Assembly: GCA_964036045.1 (NCBI GenBank)
Contig: OZ038389.1
Span: 38,945,998-39,009,997, forward strand
Source of the DNA: Eutreptiella sp. 'Long Island Sound 2002'
Lineage: Eukaryota; Euglenozoa; Euglenophyceae; Eutreptiales; Eutreptiaceae
DNA: 64,000 bases
Direction: 5' to 3'
Part shown: piece after piece, positions 22,951 through 34,791 of the stretch
How positions within the stretch are numbered: the first letter of the stretch is position 1
Layout of the letters: each line of letters begins with the position of its first letter
Notes under the pieces: generated by a model
Told to the model about the DNA's origin: nothing
Seen by the model: only the letters and a program-made list of their open reading frames with translations
The model's database searches: none
Made by a program: the position numbers and the translations under genes

Positions 22951-25880
22951 TGGTAGCAGAGGAAATCATGACTCTGCTTCTGGAATCTCCACGGACACCT
23001 TGAGATCATCGGACTTTAGCGGGGCTATCACTCGTACTGGGTCACTGCGTGTTCCCCCTGAGGTTACATTCCTGGCTTCTCCCCAGCAGACCGAGGATCA
23101 ACCTTCAGAGTGTCCTTACTGTGGCCATAGACATTGGCCTGGAGTTCATACTTGTGCTGATTGTTGTATTAACGCCCCACCCAGCCTTAAGCCCGGTCGA
23201 GAATCTCCTTCCTCAAGTGAATCTCATTCCAGCTCTCACACTTTGCCTGATCTTGAAGACAGCAGCAGCGAAGGAGAGCCGTCTGATACTGGAATTAGTG
23301 GTGCATACTGGGATAACCACTTCCAGGAAATCTGGAATCAGGAATTCTTGCACCGCCAAAATTGGCTACTCGCGGAGGCAGGCTATCGAGGCCGTCTGAG
23401 GGACTGGTTCAGGGCATCGTGCCAGTTCATCAGGGACAGTGGCCGCCTGCGATTCGACGCTACTTTGCAGGAACAAGAGGATTGGAAAGATCTGATGGAC
23501 CACTTCGACCACCAGGCTGCCGTGATTGTTCAAATAGCCATCATTGCAGAGGAGAGACGCCAAAATGTGCATCCGCACGCTGGTCCGTCGGGCGCCTGGG
23601 GTCCGAACGACGAAGAGGTCGACAAAATGAGCCGTGATTCGACACATTCTCACCTCTCCAGGGAGCAACTGTCCAAGCTTCCCAACTCCAACTCAAGTGT
23701 TGATACTTGGGTTGATGAGGTAAGAAGCAAAGGAAAAGGTACTCGATGCCCGTCCTGTGGTGAGTGTGCCAAGGACTGCTCCTGTCGACGCCAGATTTCG
23801 TCGCTGGAAGACAGGGTGAAGGAGCTGAAGAAGGCTGCCAAGGACAAAAAGAGGGATGACGATAGCAAGTGGAAGGAGATGGAGCAGAAGCTGGAAAAGC
23901 TGAACAATCTGGTACAAAATCTGAGCACTACTGGGCTCACTGGACCAGCGCCTACAATGGCAAGCCACCCAGCACCTACCTCCTCAGCTGCACCTGCATC
24001 CACGCCTTACGGCGTTCCACATTCTCCGGCACCCCCAGCTTTTACTGGTTCACACCCAGCTTTTACTGAAAGTTCTGGTATTCCCCCTACTGGATTTACA
24101 AGTCCTATTGGGTTTAATCTCAGTACCGAAGCAGGAGAATCTTCGTCAGGAAGGTCTGTAATGTCCGTAAGTACTGTTGGTGATATTGATGGAAAGGCAA
24201 AGACCACCGTGAAGGAGAGATCAATGGCCTTGAAGAAGAAGGACAAAGAAAAGAAGGAAAACGAGGCCAAATTGAAGGAAAAACAGAAGAAATTGAAGGA
24301 GAAGAGGCTTCATCAAGCACAGTCAACGCCGTTTGTACAGCCTACTGTGGACCAGGCGTTGTTGGTGGCCGCAATTGCTCAAGGCAATGGGAGGCGCCGC
24401 CGTCAACCCAGTTTTTGTCAATCCTGTTGGCACATCCACAGGTTTCAACCTGAACCACCTGCTCCATCCGTTGCCCATGAGGCTCAGAGGTTCAGTGATG
24501 AAGCAGCCCAATTTCTCAGGACACCCAAACTACTGGGCGTCCTTCGAAAGACAATTCATGGTTTGGCTGCAGACAGAGAAACTGGACAAAGAACTCTGGA
24601 TTCTCGGGTTGATGGACTGTTTGACTGGCAAACTCAGGGAAAGTACATATAATCTTTATGTGGAAAGGCAGAATCAAGGAGATCCCCTGACTTATGAAGA
24701 GCTGTGGCGAAGTCTCAAAAAGAAAGCCTCTCGAATCCCTGAGGATCATTACAGGAACCGTCTTGAGAACTTCAGGGCGATCAAGAAATTGTTTCTTGAA
24801 GAGATCCAAATAGCAAGGCAGGATTGGGAGTTTTTGGTGCAGGAGGCGGAGGACTCGGGAGAAGGCCTTTCGGAAGGCGAGATGAAGAGGATTCTCCTGA
24901 GCAAGCTCACGCCGGAGACCAAGCAGAAGATCAGGGACTCCCAGGCGGACCAAAAAGTCCTGGGCAACTGGGTTGAAGTCCGAGGATTGCCGGAGACTAT
25001 GGGAAAAATGGCAGTTCGTGAGTTGCTACACTCTATCAGTGCTACGGGATTGAAAGACATCACCATTCGTGAGGGCAGATGGAGAGTTGGTTTCCATGAT
25101 TCTGAACGGTCGGAGTTTTTCTGTAGCATGGTGGATGGAAAAGTCAAGTATAAGGGGACAGTTTTGAAGGTGCGGCCGTGGATCTTCTCGTATGGAGTCG
25201 AGCAGGTCTGGGACCAATTTGAAAAGTATGCAGACTTAGAACGCCAGAAGTCACAGGATGCACAGGGCTTCGGAGGCAAGGTCAGTGCTGTTGGTGAGAA
25301 GGGATGCTCCGTGTGCATTGCCCTTGGAAAGGAAGATCGAGCGGCGACTCGCACGACCGCAGATCACAGGTGGACGCCCTCAGATCTCAAGACAATTCAG
25401 TCCAAAATCGATGGAAAGGGAAATTCTCCCAAAAATCCCCAGCAGGATGGAGCACGAGATGCTGACCAGCATGGAAGGGGAAAGGGTAAAGGGCAGTCCA
25501 AAGGAAAGAACAGAGATTGGACACCAAAAGATTACTCGCAGCAAGGCGGAGATCCAAGCGGCTCAAGATGGACCGATGCTGGTGGAAAATCTGGTGGAAA
25601 AGCTGGTGAAAAGAGTGGAAAGGGACAAGGAAAGTCCGGGAATCAAGAAGATTCCAAGGTGAATGGCAACCCCCTGTATACGGAGACGCCAGCAAACAAG
25701 ACCTTCGGCAACAACAAGGATACTGGAGGTTGAGGCAAGGGCAGATCCAACGAATCCAACCCCAATTCCAACACCTCCAACAACAAAGGCCAAGGAGGTA
25801 AGAAAGGTGGTGGTGGAAAGTCATTTGGTGGTCGTGGACGTGGAAAAGAAGTCAATGCCGTTGAAGCAGGAGAAGAATAG
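22769..25880 (+). pseudogene. gag: RT-C gag, starting inside the LTR
   Basis: Frame 2 is open from the ATG at 22,769, through the LTR end and the primer site, to about 24,390. Coding potential then moves to frame 3 (open to TGA at 25,731), a one-base indel near 24,385. Visible parts are Cys-rich motifs (CX2C/CX2CC at about 23,107-23,164 and CPSCGEC at about 23,750), a Lys/Glu coiled coil (about 23,800-23,920 and 24,200-24,310), a capsid-like domain (about 24,480-24,930), and a Gly/Lys-rich tail. Beyond the TGA the frame continues to TAGs at 25,878 and 25,935, with Glu-rich coding-like sequence between them. There is no canonical CX2CX4HX4C knuckle. Confidence 0.75.
22951..22963 (+). other. 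RT-C primer-binding site
   Basis: TGGTAGCAGAGGA follows the LTR end with no spacer. It is complementary to an initiator tRNA-Met ending UCCUCUGCUACCA, the animal/fungal-like form. Confidence 0.75.
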
Positions 25881-28800
25881 GTTGACGAAGGACAAGTACG
25901 GGACGTGCAGCCGAACGTCGAAGAAGAATGGCAATAGGGAAGCCAACTTGACCCGATTCCCAACACTGGGGTTGAGTGGCAGGAAACAAAGCCCATCAGG
26001 GTAGTTGGGGCGGTGGATGGACGCTGCTGGGATCAGCTGGCGCGTTCCTCCGGCCTCCTGTACCCTGCCTGGGTCCTCAGCGCTGTCCGGCGAGGCAAGC
26101 AGCGCCAGTTTTTCTGCTGGATCCAGGTCAGAACGACAGATGGTAAGGTTAAACTTGCCATATGTGTCAGATTGACAATGCTTCAGAGGTCAATCTGGTG
26201 AGGAAAGGCTTCGACACCTGTCCAGCTGGAGGGACTGAGCGTACATCGCCTTGAAGGTGGCGACAGAGAGGCAGAGTTGGCGGTCAGATTTGTGAAACAA
26301 TCTGTCTGGAGCGTGGAGGAGACAGTGACGGAGGAGTGGTTTTCTGAAAAATTCTATGAAGCCACCATAAAGTATGATTTACTCTTGGGTCAACCATGGC
26401 TTCACGCTCACCGTGTGTTGCCCATGGGACACAGGACATGCTTCCTCCAGGATCCGTCGACCAGCGACCCGTCCGACCTGTATTATCTGCACCCATATAC
26501 CAAGAGTATACACCAATTCAAGGAGCGAAATAAGCTGCATATTCAGCAAGATGGGCAGGAATGGACAGGGAATCAAGAAGAATTCGACGAAGGAAAGGTG
26601 GAGTCATTGAACTGCAAGAAGTGGAAGTCAGTTTGCTATCGTGTAGTCGACAAATGGCAGGACATTCTGGTGGATTACTTCGAAAAGAACCACAATTTTC
26701 GTCCGCAAGTTAATGCCTTTGCAAACAACAGAAATAAAAGATTTCCAAAGTTCTACGACGATGCCTGGAGTGAGGACTGGTCTGAACCTTTCTGGATCAA
26801 TCAGCCCTTCGACGTTTTTCCCCCTGTGGTGCAGAAGCTGAAGCAATCCGGCGCAAAGGCGATTTTAATTGTCCCCAACTGGCCAAAACAATCTTGGTTC
26901 AAGGACATTATGGATATTTCAATCGACATTGTCGAGCTACCTCACAAGGGAGTGAACCTGTATTGCGAAGACAATGGCAAGCCTTTGCCACAGCGTTCGT
27001 GGAGCACGTTGGCGTGCTTAGTTGACGGGAATCTGGGAGATTATTGGCGAGATGACACTGAAATGGGAACAGAAGAGGTCATCTCAAATTCCTCAAGAAT
27101 GGACCAAATTGAGGTGGATCGAGACGATCGAGAGCGGAATCCCGACGTATCGTCGCGGAAGGAGGGAAGGACAATCGGCGTCCCTCAAGAGAACGCCTCC
27201 ATCCATTCCAATTCGTCCCCATCAGACACGATTCAAGCGGAAAATGTCAAGATTTCAAGCAAGAATGACGACAAATTTCCAAGATTTTCACCTGAATTGA
27301 CAGGAATGCAGCTGAATTCGTCCGACCATCCCTTCAAGACATTCGTGGACCCCCCTAATTGGTGGGATCCCACAGAGGAGCGAGCTCAGGTGAGCTTCAT
27401 CCGCCAACAATGCGACGAAGAAGTTTGGAATGAAGTGGCCAAGAATATGAGACCACGACCAACAATTCGCAAGTTGGTGGACATAATGTCGGTGATTAAA
27501 CGTGGGAATCAGGTCGACGGAGACAGGATATCTGCAAGAAGGGACGCAGTGTTCGAAGATTATAAAGATGACGTGCAGAGTGGGAAGTTGTGGAAAACCC
27601 CCCCAATTCGATGTGAAAATGGGGAATCCAAGATTGAGATAATCCAAGGCTCAAAGGTGCACAAACAACGTCCATTCTACCTTCACGGCACCAAAGCAGA
27701 TGCCCTGTGAAAGATTATTGAGCGCAATCTCTATGAGTTCGGTTGGTTGGAGGGCTGCATGAGTTCTGAGTGGTGTTCAGCACCATTTACTGTGCCAAAA
27801 CCCCCACCTGCTGACCAATCCAGCATAGATGCTTGGCGTCTAGTGGTGGATTACAGAGCTCTGAATGGCGCCACGGTACCTGACGCGCGTCCCCTTCCTT
27901 TAGTCGAGAAGGAGATCGCCGCGAGAGCCAAAGGTAAGCTCTTTACTGTGTTGGATTTGCGCCATGGCTTTCACCAAATGCCACTTCGAAAAGAGGATAG
28001 GCATTTGACGGCAATGTGCACGCCCTGTGGCACTTTCCAGTGGACTGTACTGCCGATGGGTCTGAAAATGCGCCGTCGATGTTCCAGAAGATGATGGAGA
28101 CTATTTTTTTTTCAGAAGCACAAGTCTCTGGATTTACAAGAATTCTGCAGCATCTACATTGACGACCTTCTGATTGCCACGCCGTTGGGAAAAAACTTTG
28201 ATGAGTGCCTGAAGTTGCACGAAGAACAAGTCCGCAAAGTTCTCGAAGTCCTTCGACAAGAGAAGCTCGTGTGTGGACCCAAGAAGGGCAAAATGTTCCT
28301 CCAGAGCGTGGAATTTTGTGGCTCTGTCTTGGAAGATGGGACAAGAAGACCGGCCACAGGGAAAATGGCTGCCCTGCAGCGATGGGAAAGGCCTAAAACC
28401 ATCACGCAGCTTCGTGCCTCTTTAGGCTGCTGCAATTATTACCACGAGTTCTTTCCTCTCTACGCCAAGTTCTCTGGTCCATTGACAGAATTACTGAAGG
28501 TTGGCAAAATAGAAGGAAAGAAGGGATCTCAAGTCAAGCTCAAGTGGACGCCAGAATGTGAAGAGGCCTTTACTGGTCTTAAGGAAGCACTGGCAAATGT
28601 GGTTACATTAAAGACTCCGTGGTTGGATGGAAGACCTTTTTATATTCGTACAGACGCCAGTCGTTACGCCATTGGTGCTACGATCCAAAAAGTCGATGAC
28701 GAAGGTCACCATCATGCTCTGGCTTTCTGGTCTCGCAAGCTTACAACAAGACAGCTAAATTGGAGTCCAAGGGAACAAGAAGCCTACGCAATCCCTTGTG

Positions 28801-30886
28801 CCTTACGCTGTTATGAAGGTTGGATCTTGGGCCATCGCGTTGAGGTACTGACTGACCACAAGTCACTGGAGAGCTGGAGGACAGAACATGTGGATACCCC
28901 TGGTGGACCAGCTGGGAGGAGAGGCCGTTGGCATGAAACTCTCAGCAGATTTGACCTCCACGTGACTTACATTCCAGGGCGCTACAATACAGTGGCGGAC
29001 GCCCTGAGTCGCTTGGCCTACCCAGCCTCAGAGGGTTACTCTGAAGTGAGTTTTCATGGGACAGCGACGGAGCAAGCCAAAGTGGTCGAGTTTGATAAGG
29101 AGGAACAAGCACTGATCAAGAAACATTGTCTTCAATGTTCGATCAAAAATCGGATGAAGGTTGATTTGGTCAGATGCAAGGAGATTACCAAGGCAGATCA
29201 GACTGAAAGGGTTAACTCTGACTCTGAGTCTTCGCTGCCACTCCTTAATGTGTTTCCAGTGACAAGATCCAAGGCGAAATACACGCTCCCTCCACAACAA
29301 AAGGACAAGGAAACTTCCTTCCTCTATGTGGATTGGACGAAGATGTACAAGGAGGACAGGTTCTTTGGGTCTGTATACCACAAGTTGAAAGGGGACAAGC
29401 CTTACGACTCTGAAGAGACGTCTGATTTCAAGATCCAAGGCGACAAGTTATTTTGGCAAGGACGGATTTGTGTTCCTGATTGTCTAATTGACCAATATGT
29501 CAAACATTGGCATCGGAATGAGACATCTCACGGACACTCCCGTGTTCTGGAGCAGGAGCTACGACACAGAGTGTACACACGAGACCTCAAGAGTGCCTGT
29601 GAACGAGTTGCCAAAGGATGCAAGCAATGTCAGGCGTACATCCCCAAGAATCAAAAGGCAGAAGGACTACTGAAGGGATTACCAATTCCTGAGAGGTTAT
29701 TCGATAAGGTGACGGCGGATGTCTTTGAGTTTGGACAAATCCAAGAGGAATGTCTCTACACGAGGAAGCCAATCGATGGGGTTTTGTTAATTCAAGACCG
29801 CCACAGTGGCTACATCCAGGTCCTCCCTTGCAACACGAACCATCTCACCTCTGAAATGGCTGCCAAGTGGACTGCAAGACAGTGGATGAATAACTGGGAT
29901 GTTCCCAGTCAAAATTCTGACGGACAGTGGGAAGGAGTTCATTGGGACTTGGTGGGAGAACATGTGTGCTCTATTGGGAGTTCATCATCTTTGTGCCCGA
30001 GTCTATGACCATCGAGCCCTCCCTGCTGAACGCGCTGGAAGAATTCTTATCGACATTCTGAAAAATTCCTGGCGACTGAAAAAGACTACAATTGGTTGGA
30101 CACAATTTACTGTGTCTTGAGGAGATACCATCGGACCAAGAACTACACTGGATTAAGTTGGAATGAGCTTGTTTTTGGTCGTGAGAAGATGGGTCCAGGA
30201 CCAGTGATGTATCATCCAAGGCAGTGCTACGACGCCTCACAATGGTTTGAGAGGATCAAGGATTTAGAGTCCAAGTGGATCCAGGGCAAAGTGGAGAGTC
30301 AAGCAGATTGGTTGAAATTCAAAAATCAGTCGAGAACACAAGGAAAACCCTTCGAGAAAGGCCAGCAAGTTTGGCTTCGTAAGTCAGACGAGACCCTGAA
30401 GGACGACAACAAATTGTTACCTTTGTGGGAAGGCCCATTCCAAGTCAGTGGTCAATTAAGTGGGACTACATTCAACCTTGAGGTTGAACCGGGCAGACAT
30501 CAAGAAGTACATCGGGACCGTTTGAAGGCCGAAGTATCCTGCCCCAAAGGAAGGATCAAGCCTCCCTATTGGACTTCCAAGTACCTGAGCGACAGGAAGA
30601 TGGTCACCAGCAGTTTCGAGTTGGAGAAGATCCTTGATTACAAGAAAAATGCTAGAAACAAGTGGTACTTTCTGTGCAGATGGAAAGGATTCGTCCAGAA
30701 GAAGACAAATGGGAGCCAGCTTCAAGCTTTATCCATGGGTATACGGACACTCTCATCAAGTTCCTGAAGAAGCACCCTGAGATTGACCGTGATCTCTCGC
30801 TGATCAAAGATTGTGTCACCAAGGAAGACTTACAAGCACAAGAAGAAGCTCCAATCGTGGCAGAATCCATTCGAGACAAGATCTGA
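25881..30886 (+). pseudogene. pol: RT-C pol: protease remnant, methyltransferase-like domain, RT, RNase H, integrase, chromodomain
   Basis: The protease active site seems degraded (a D-P-G in a shifted frame near 26,125); its flap remains as YDLLLGQPWL (about 26,370). The Dam-like domain spans about 26,703-27,026, with INQPF in place of NPPF. RT runs about 27,640-28,180 with YIDD (about 28,155), RNase H about 28,560-29,020 with IRTDAS, TDHKSLE and NTVADALSR, and integrase about 29,490-30,060 with the zinc site, TADVF and TDSGKEF. The chromodomain lies at about 30,618-30,750. Defects are TAG at 25,935, TGA at 27,708, and frame changes near 28,065, 29,910, 30,100 and 30,690. The final stop is TGA at 30,884. 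Confidence 0.85.
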
Positions 30887-32221
30887 TCAGAAGTTAAATC
30901 GCCAAAAATTTCGAAAAGGTTTACGGTCTACATATACCCTTGGCATTGGGACAAAACAATCCTGGCGCATCGTCTATGTGGTTCGATGAACAGATGATGG
31001 GACATTCTGGGATCATCCTGGTCATCATGTCCATCATTCTCGTCATGGTCATCATGTGAATCATGTGCTTCATTGTAGATGATTTCCATCCGAAGCTCCG
31101 AAAGGCCTTTATCCGCAACCACGATGACACTCTCGTGTTTTGTTGTCGACTGTGCCCCTCTACTCGCCTTGGGAAGGACTCGTTCGAGTTCGTGCTCATT
31201 TCAGAGAGTCTGGCACATGACTAAGTCTGATGCAGTTCATGTGTTTGACGGATCTGCTGGGAATGTCATTTCAATCAGCTCTTACATTGAGACTGTTGGT
31301 TTGTTTTCCAATCGACCGCTGTCAAAGGGCTTATTAGGACCAAGTGAGGACGATGGTGTTCTTACTTGTGTCGACTCGCTGCTCATCTGTGGATTGTGTT
31401 GGAATCCCCCTCAGAATCAGCGCAAATTTGGCAAATTCCTGGTACCAAGCATTGGATGCTTATACATTCTGGGACTATAATGAGTCCATTACCCCTTCTG
31501 GCTCATACTGGATTAAACATGAAGCCCTGGAGATAATACTGACAGTGTGGTGATCACTCACTGTGTTTTCTTGGCTATCATTACTTACATGATTGAATTT
31601 CCATCATCAGGAGGATCATCATGATCATGAGGATTTGACCCGGATTGGCTATGAATGAGAACTGGATTTCCGTTCAGCACTACACACAGTATCTACCGAC
31701 AAGGAACTGGACCTATATTTGCTTGCTGCAGACTTCGCCGTCCTCAATCTGTGTGCGATTCACTGATTTGGGTCTGAATTCAGTCACATTTTGTACCATA
31801 ATCTGGCATCTGGTCTCATGACTGCAAATGACACCGACCAGTTTCACATATCTTGGACTCCATGAAGGGATACCCTATTTTTTGGACGCTCGACGACATG
31901 GCGACACTCGTTCTCTGTTTTCTGGCAGTGGGATGTCAGATCCTGATTTGATCTTGGATCATGGATCTTGATCATGCGTGTACATTCTTCACTCGGACTT
32001 TCAATTTTCGAATTTTCGAGCTTGAACGAAGCTGTTTCTGTGTGCCCTAAGGTACCTATGCGTTTCATTCAAGTCGATGGCCATCGAGAAACACAGATCT
32101 CAGCACAATTTTGCTCAATTCAGCTCAATTTATCACATTTTGCCACAGATTAGTCGGTTCTTGGTCACTTTAGCTGTTTCTTTCACTTCACCTGACCAAG
32201 CCCGACATACTGGCGTATGTT
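30887..32221 (+). other. RT-C 3' region, no gene recognised
   Basis: About 1.3 kb lies between the chromodomain and the polypurine tract. A run of cat/gtc triplets near 31,000-31,070 gives a His/Asp-rich open frame on the minus strand, which I take as simple sequence. A 133-codon open frame at 31,079-31,480 (plus) has no recognisable motif. Confidence 0.5.
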
Positions 32222-32234
32222 TTCAGAGGGGGAG
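32222..32234 (+). other. RT-C polypurine tract
   Basis: A purine run ending AGAGGGGGAG directly precedes the 3' LTR start TGTAAC. Confidence 0.8.
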
Positions 32235-32715
32235 TGTAACGGCAGCAGTGACAGCACTCAATTTATACATCAATGTGATCAGAATTTCAATGATTCTCAG
32301 ATGTACATTAGTGCAGTAAATTTTCCGCTTGTTTTCATGTCTTCCGTTCGCCACCAGATTTCGCCTGTGAGCGCGCGTCGAGTCGCATTTGTCTTTCGTG
32401 ATCTCCCAATCGGATTTATTTAAATTATTTCGAATGATTTCACGTCGAGTCATTATGTGCGATGGATGCACAATGAGATTCTATGTCTGCTCCATTTTTG
32501 TAGACCGGGTTTTCTGACTCTTCATATTCCACCATGGGGTTCAATGGGCTTACAAGTGCTTCGCATATGTCGCTCCCAGAGGCTGGATACCGGTCTGAAG
32601 AGGGTCAGTTGGGTTCGGAGATATCAGGGGCAGTGTCGGGCGTTACGACCCCTGGGGCATCAAGGCTAGAGGCTTCGCAATTACAAGAAAGATCCGCCAC
32701 TATGCAGCGGTTACA
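32235..32715 (+). repeat. RT-C 3' LTR
   Basis: A 481 bp direct copy of 22,470-22,950, followed by the GGAGA duplication at 32,716-32,720. Its version of the gag N-terminal frame (ATG at 32,534) is still open, with a few amino acid changes. Confidence 0.92.
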
Positions 32716-32720
32716 GGAGA

Positions 32721-33789
32721 TCCTCGAGAGCCAAGTACATGTGAGTCTCCATTGGACTCCCAGTGGATCGCATATGGAACGGCGGATCCGGTCTCCGAGC
32801 CGGCGTGGAGATATACCATTGGGGGGACCCCCGATTTTGGCTCATTTTGAGCAGCCAAAATGACCCCCCTTTGGGACCCCAATTTCAGCCCCCCGTGTGG
32901 TCAATTGGCGGCCCCATATCTCTATGCCCACGAGGAGCCCGGACCTAATTGCAAGTTTTGCACTCAGATATAGTGATTCAATAGGTCCTAGGTCCTGCCT
33001 CCTATCCTGTGAGCCATTGGCCCTGCCCTGGCCGGGCGAATCACCCATGGGAATGACGCCGATTATGGTGATTTTGGCATCATGACCCCACTTGATGAAC
33101 CTGTGGTGCCCTGATGCGGGGACCTCAGAGGGAGCCAGGTTGGGTGAGGCCTCCGCGGAGTTCGTACTTGAAGGGCATAGAGTCAGTTGTCTCGTCCCTA
33201 CCTCTGGATGGTCCAGACGAGGGGTCAATTGTGGAGTTTTCGGAGCTAATATCAGTTTGGGCTGAAACAGCCCATTTTCAGCTACCAACTCCTGGGGGAT
33301 AATGGCGGGGCCTTCTCTCCGGTTCAGAAAGGAGTTAGGACCTGCCGTTAAGGGAGCATGAAAGCCAACTGTCCGTTGGACTTGGAGCACCTTGGTTCCC
33401 AGGAACTCGCCTGTGGCTGGGCGGGACACCCTCCCCCATTGGCAGGGTTTCAGGGTCCGGACTGAGTAGGGCATGGGTTGTGTTTGAGCCCCCGCCCCTG
33501 CCAGCCACTGGGAGAGACGGACCTGGGATTGGGATATGAGTTGGGATTGAGTGTCTATTGTCCTGTGATGCCCTTACCCCAGTCCAGTCTTAACCCCATG
33601 TGTACATATCCTGATGTGTTGCTGTACATACTTTTGTTCCCATGTTTCAGAGTGGCAAGGATCCTGAAACGCTTTGTCACATGACACGAGCATGAGGATG
33701 CCCTTGTGAGTGCAGTGCTTTGCCTGCCTGCTTGCTTGTGCGTCTCTGCCGCAGCGTCCCGTGGCCAGGCCCCCCACAGGAACGCGTCA
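32721..33789 (+). repeat. RT-B 3' LTR, second part
   Basis: It aligns with 8,157-9,192 and ends in the same string GGAACGCGTCA. It is followed directly by RT-A integrase coding sequence. Confidence 0.85.
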
Positions 33790-34791
33790 GTGCACTCTAA
33801 TGAGGATGTACGCATCCGCAGTGACACTGGGTGGTACAAACGAGTGCTAAATGCCCTCAACGTGGAGGTAACCACAGTTGTGCCCTATACCCACAAGTCT
33901 TACCCTCTCTCTGAGAGACAGAACCGTGTGGTGGAGCAAAACGTAAGAATCCTGATGAAACAGGAGCGTATCAAGGACTGGGTACGCCTAGTGCCCTGGG
34001 CAGTGCTGACCATGAACTCACAGCGGAGCTCCTCTACGGGTTTCACCCCCCACGAACTGTTCCATGGAGGACGACCTGCTTGGTTCTTCAAAACCCCCTT
34101 TCCTGAGGACTTCAAGAGCCCTGTGGGAGATTGGCTGGAACACAAGCAGTCTCTGGCTAACCAGGCTGGGACTAACATGAGACACATTCGTGACCGTGAA
34201 CTGAGCCGACGGAACCGCCTACGGCGACCTGCCAGCTTCAAGGTTGGTGACCTTGTTTTGGTACACCATTCACGCCTACCCTCCTGGCCACGTAACTGCC
34301 TACAGGACCCTTATTTTGGACCCTATCGTATGATCAGGATAGATGGATCCAGGATCCATGTCAGGTGCAGTCCACGTCTAGGTGGTGAACTGCTGTGTGC
34401 ACCTAAACAGTTGAGGCACTATCACTCCCCTGACGATTTGTCTTGGGATGAGTGGCGCCTCAGGGACAGTGAGGTCGAGCTTATAGACCTAGAGAACGCT
34501 GCCAGTCCAGAGGAGGCAGACAAACTCGAAGAGATGACTGCCGATGAGATGGCAGTGGATGGTTACTACGTGGTTGCAGGTATTGCTCGCCAGGAGTATA
34601 AACAGGGCTGGAAATTCCTAACCCTGTGGGATGGCTATGGGTTATCTGAGGCGACCTGGGAACCTATGTCAGCCTTCATACAACCAGACGGGACTATCAA
34701 CCCCATCTTCCGCACCTACCTCGTTGAGAATAACGAGGGGCAGCTCCTAACCCGTGCTGAGACTATGTCCAAGCGTAAAAAGCGAAACTAA
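33790..34791 (+). pseudogene. pol: RT-A integrase (C-terminal half) and chromodomain
   Basis: Open to TAA at 34,789. It begins at the integrase core with RSDTGW (second catalytic Asp, about 33,820) and LSERQNRVVEQ (catalytic Glu, about 33,910). An integrase C-terminal domain (about 34,200-34,440) and a chromodomain (about 34,564-34,692, with the WxGYGxxxxTWEP pattern) follow. The zinc site and first Asp are missing on both sides of RT-B, so more than 600 bp of RT-A was lost. An apparent start codon at 33,706 lies in the RT-B LTR and is accidental. Confidence 0.8.

Larger units (their letters stand above)
22470..32715 (+). mobile_element. RT-C, chromodomain Ty3/gypsy retrotransposon
   Basis: A complete 10,246 bp element with LTRs TGTAAC...GTTACA, a primer site, gag, pol, a long 3' region, a polypurine tract and a GGAGA target duplication. 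The two LTRs differ at about 15 of 481 positions by my count. It sits in the RT-B 3' LTR. All coding regions carry frameshifts or stops, so it is defective now. Confidence 0.92.
6001..33789 (+). mobile_element. RT-B, very large chromodomain Ty3/gypsy retrotransposon
   Basis: Two long direct repeats (6,001-9,192, and 20,251-33,789 minus the RT-C insertion) flank a gag-pol of chromovirus type. Removing RT-C and its duplicated 5 bp leaves about 17.5 kb, large for this superfamily. The LTR 3' end (GGGAACGCGTCA) is confirmed by both copies and by a third LTR at 61,725. The second LTR starts TGAAGCGG after a polypurine tract; the first starts ctaagcgg, lacking the TG. No clean target duplication is found (3' flank gtgca), and the host element RT-A lacks over 600 bp at this junction. 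Confidence 0.85.

Noticed and set aside
30928-31199. His/Asp-rich minus-strand peptide in RT-C
   Set aside because: It derives from a short run of cat/gtc triplets in the 3' region, with no start context or partner motif.
33706-33789. Apparent start codon and N-terminus of a protein fused to the integrase
   Set aside because: This part is the end of the RT-B LTR; the same residues appear at 9,109 in the other LTR. The fusion is an accident of insertion.
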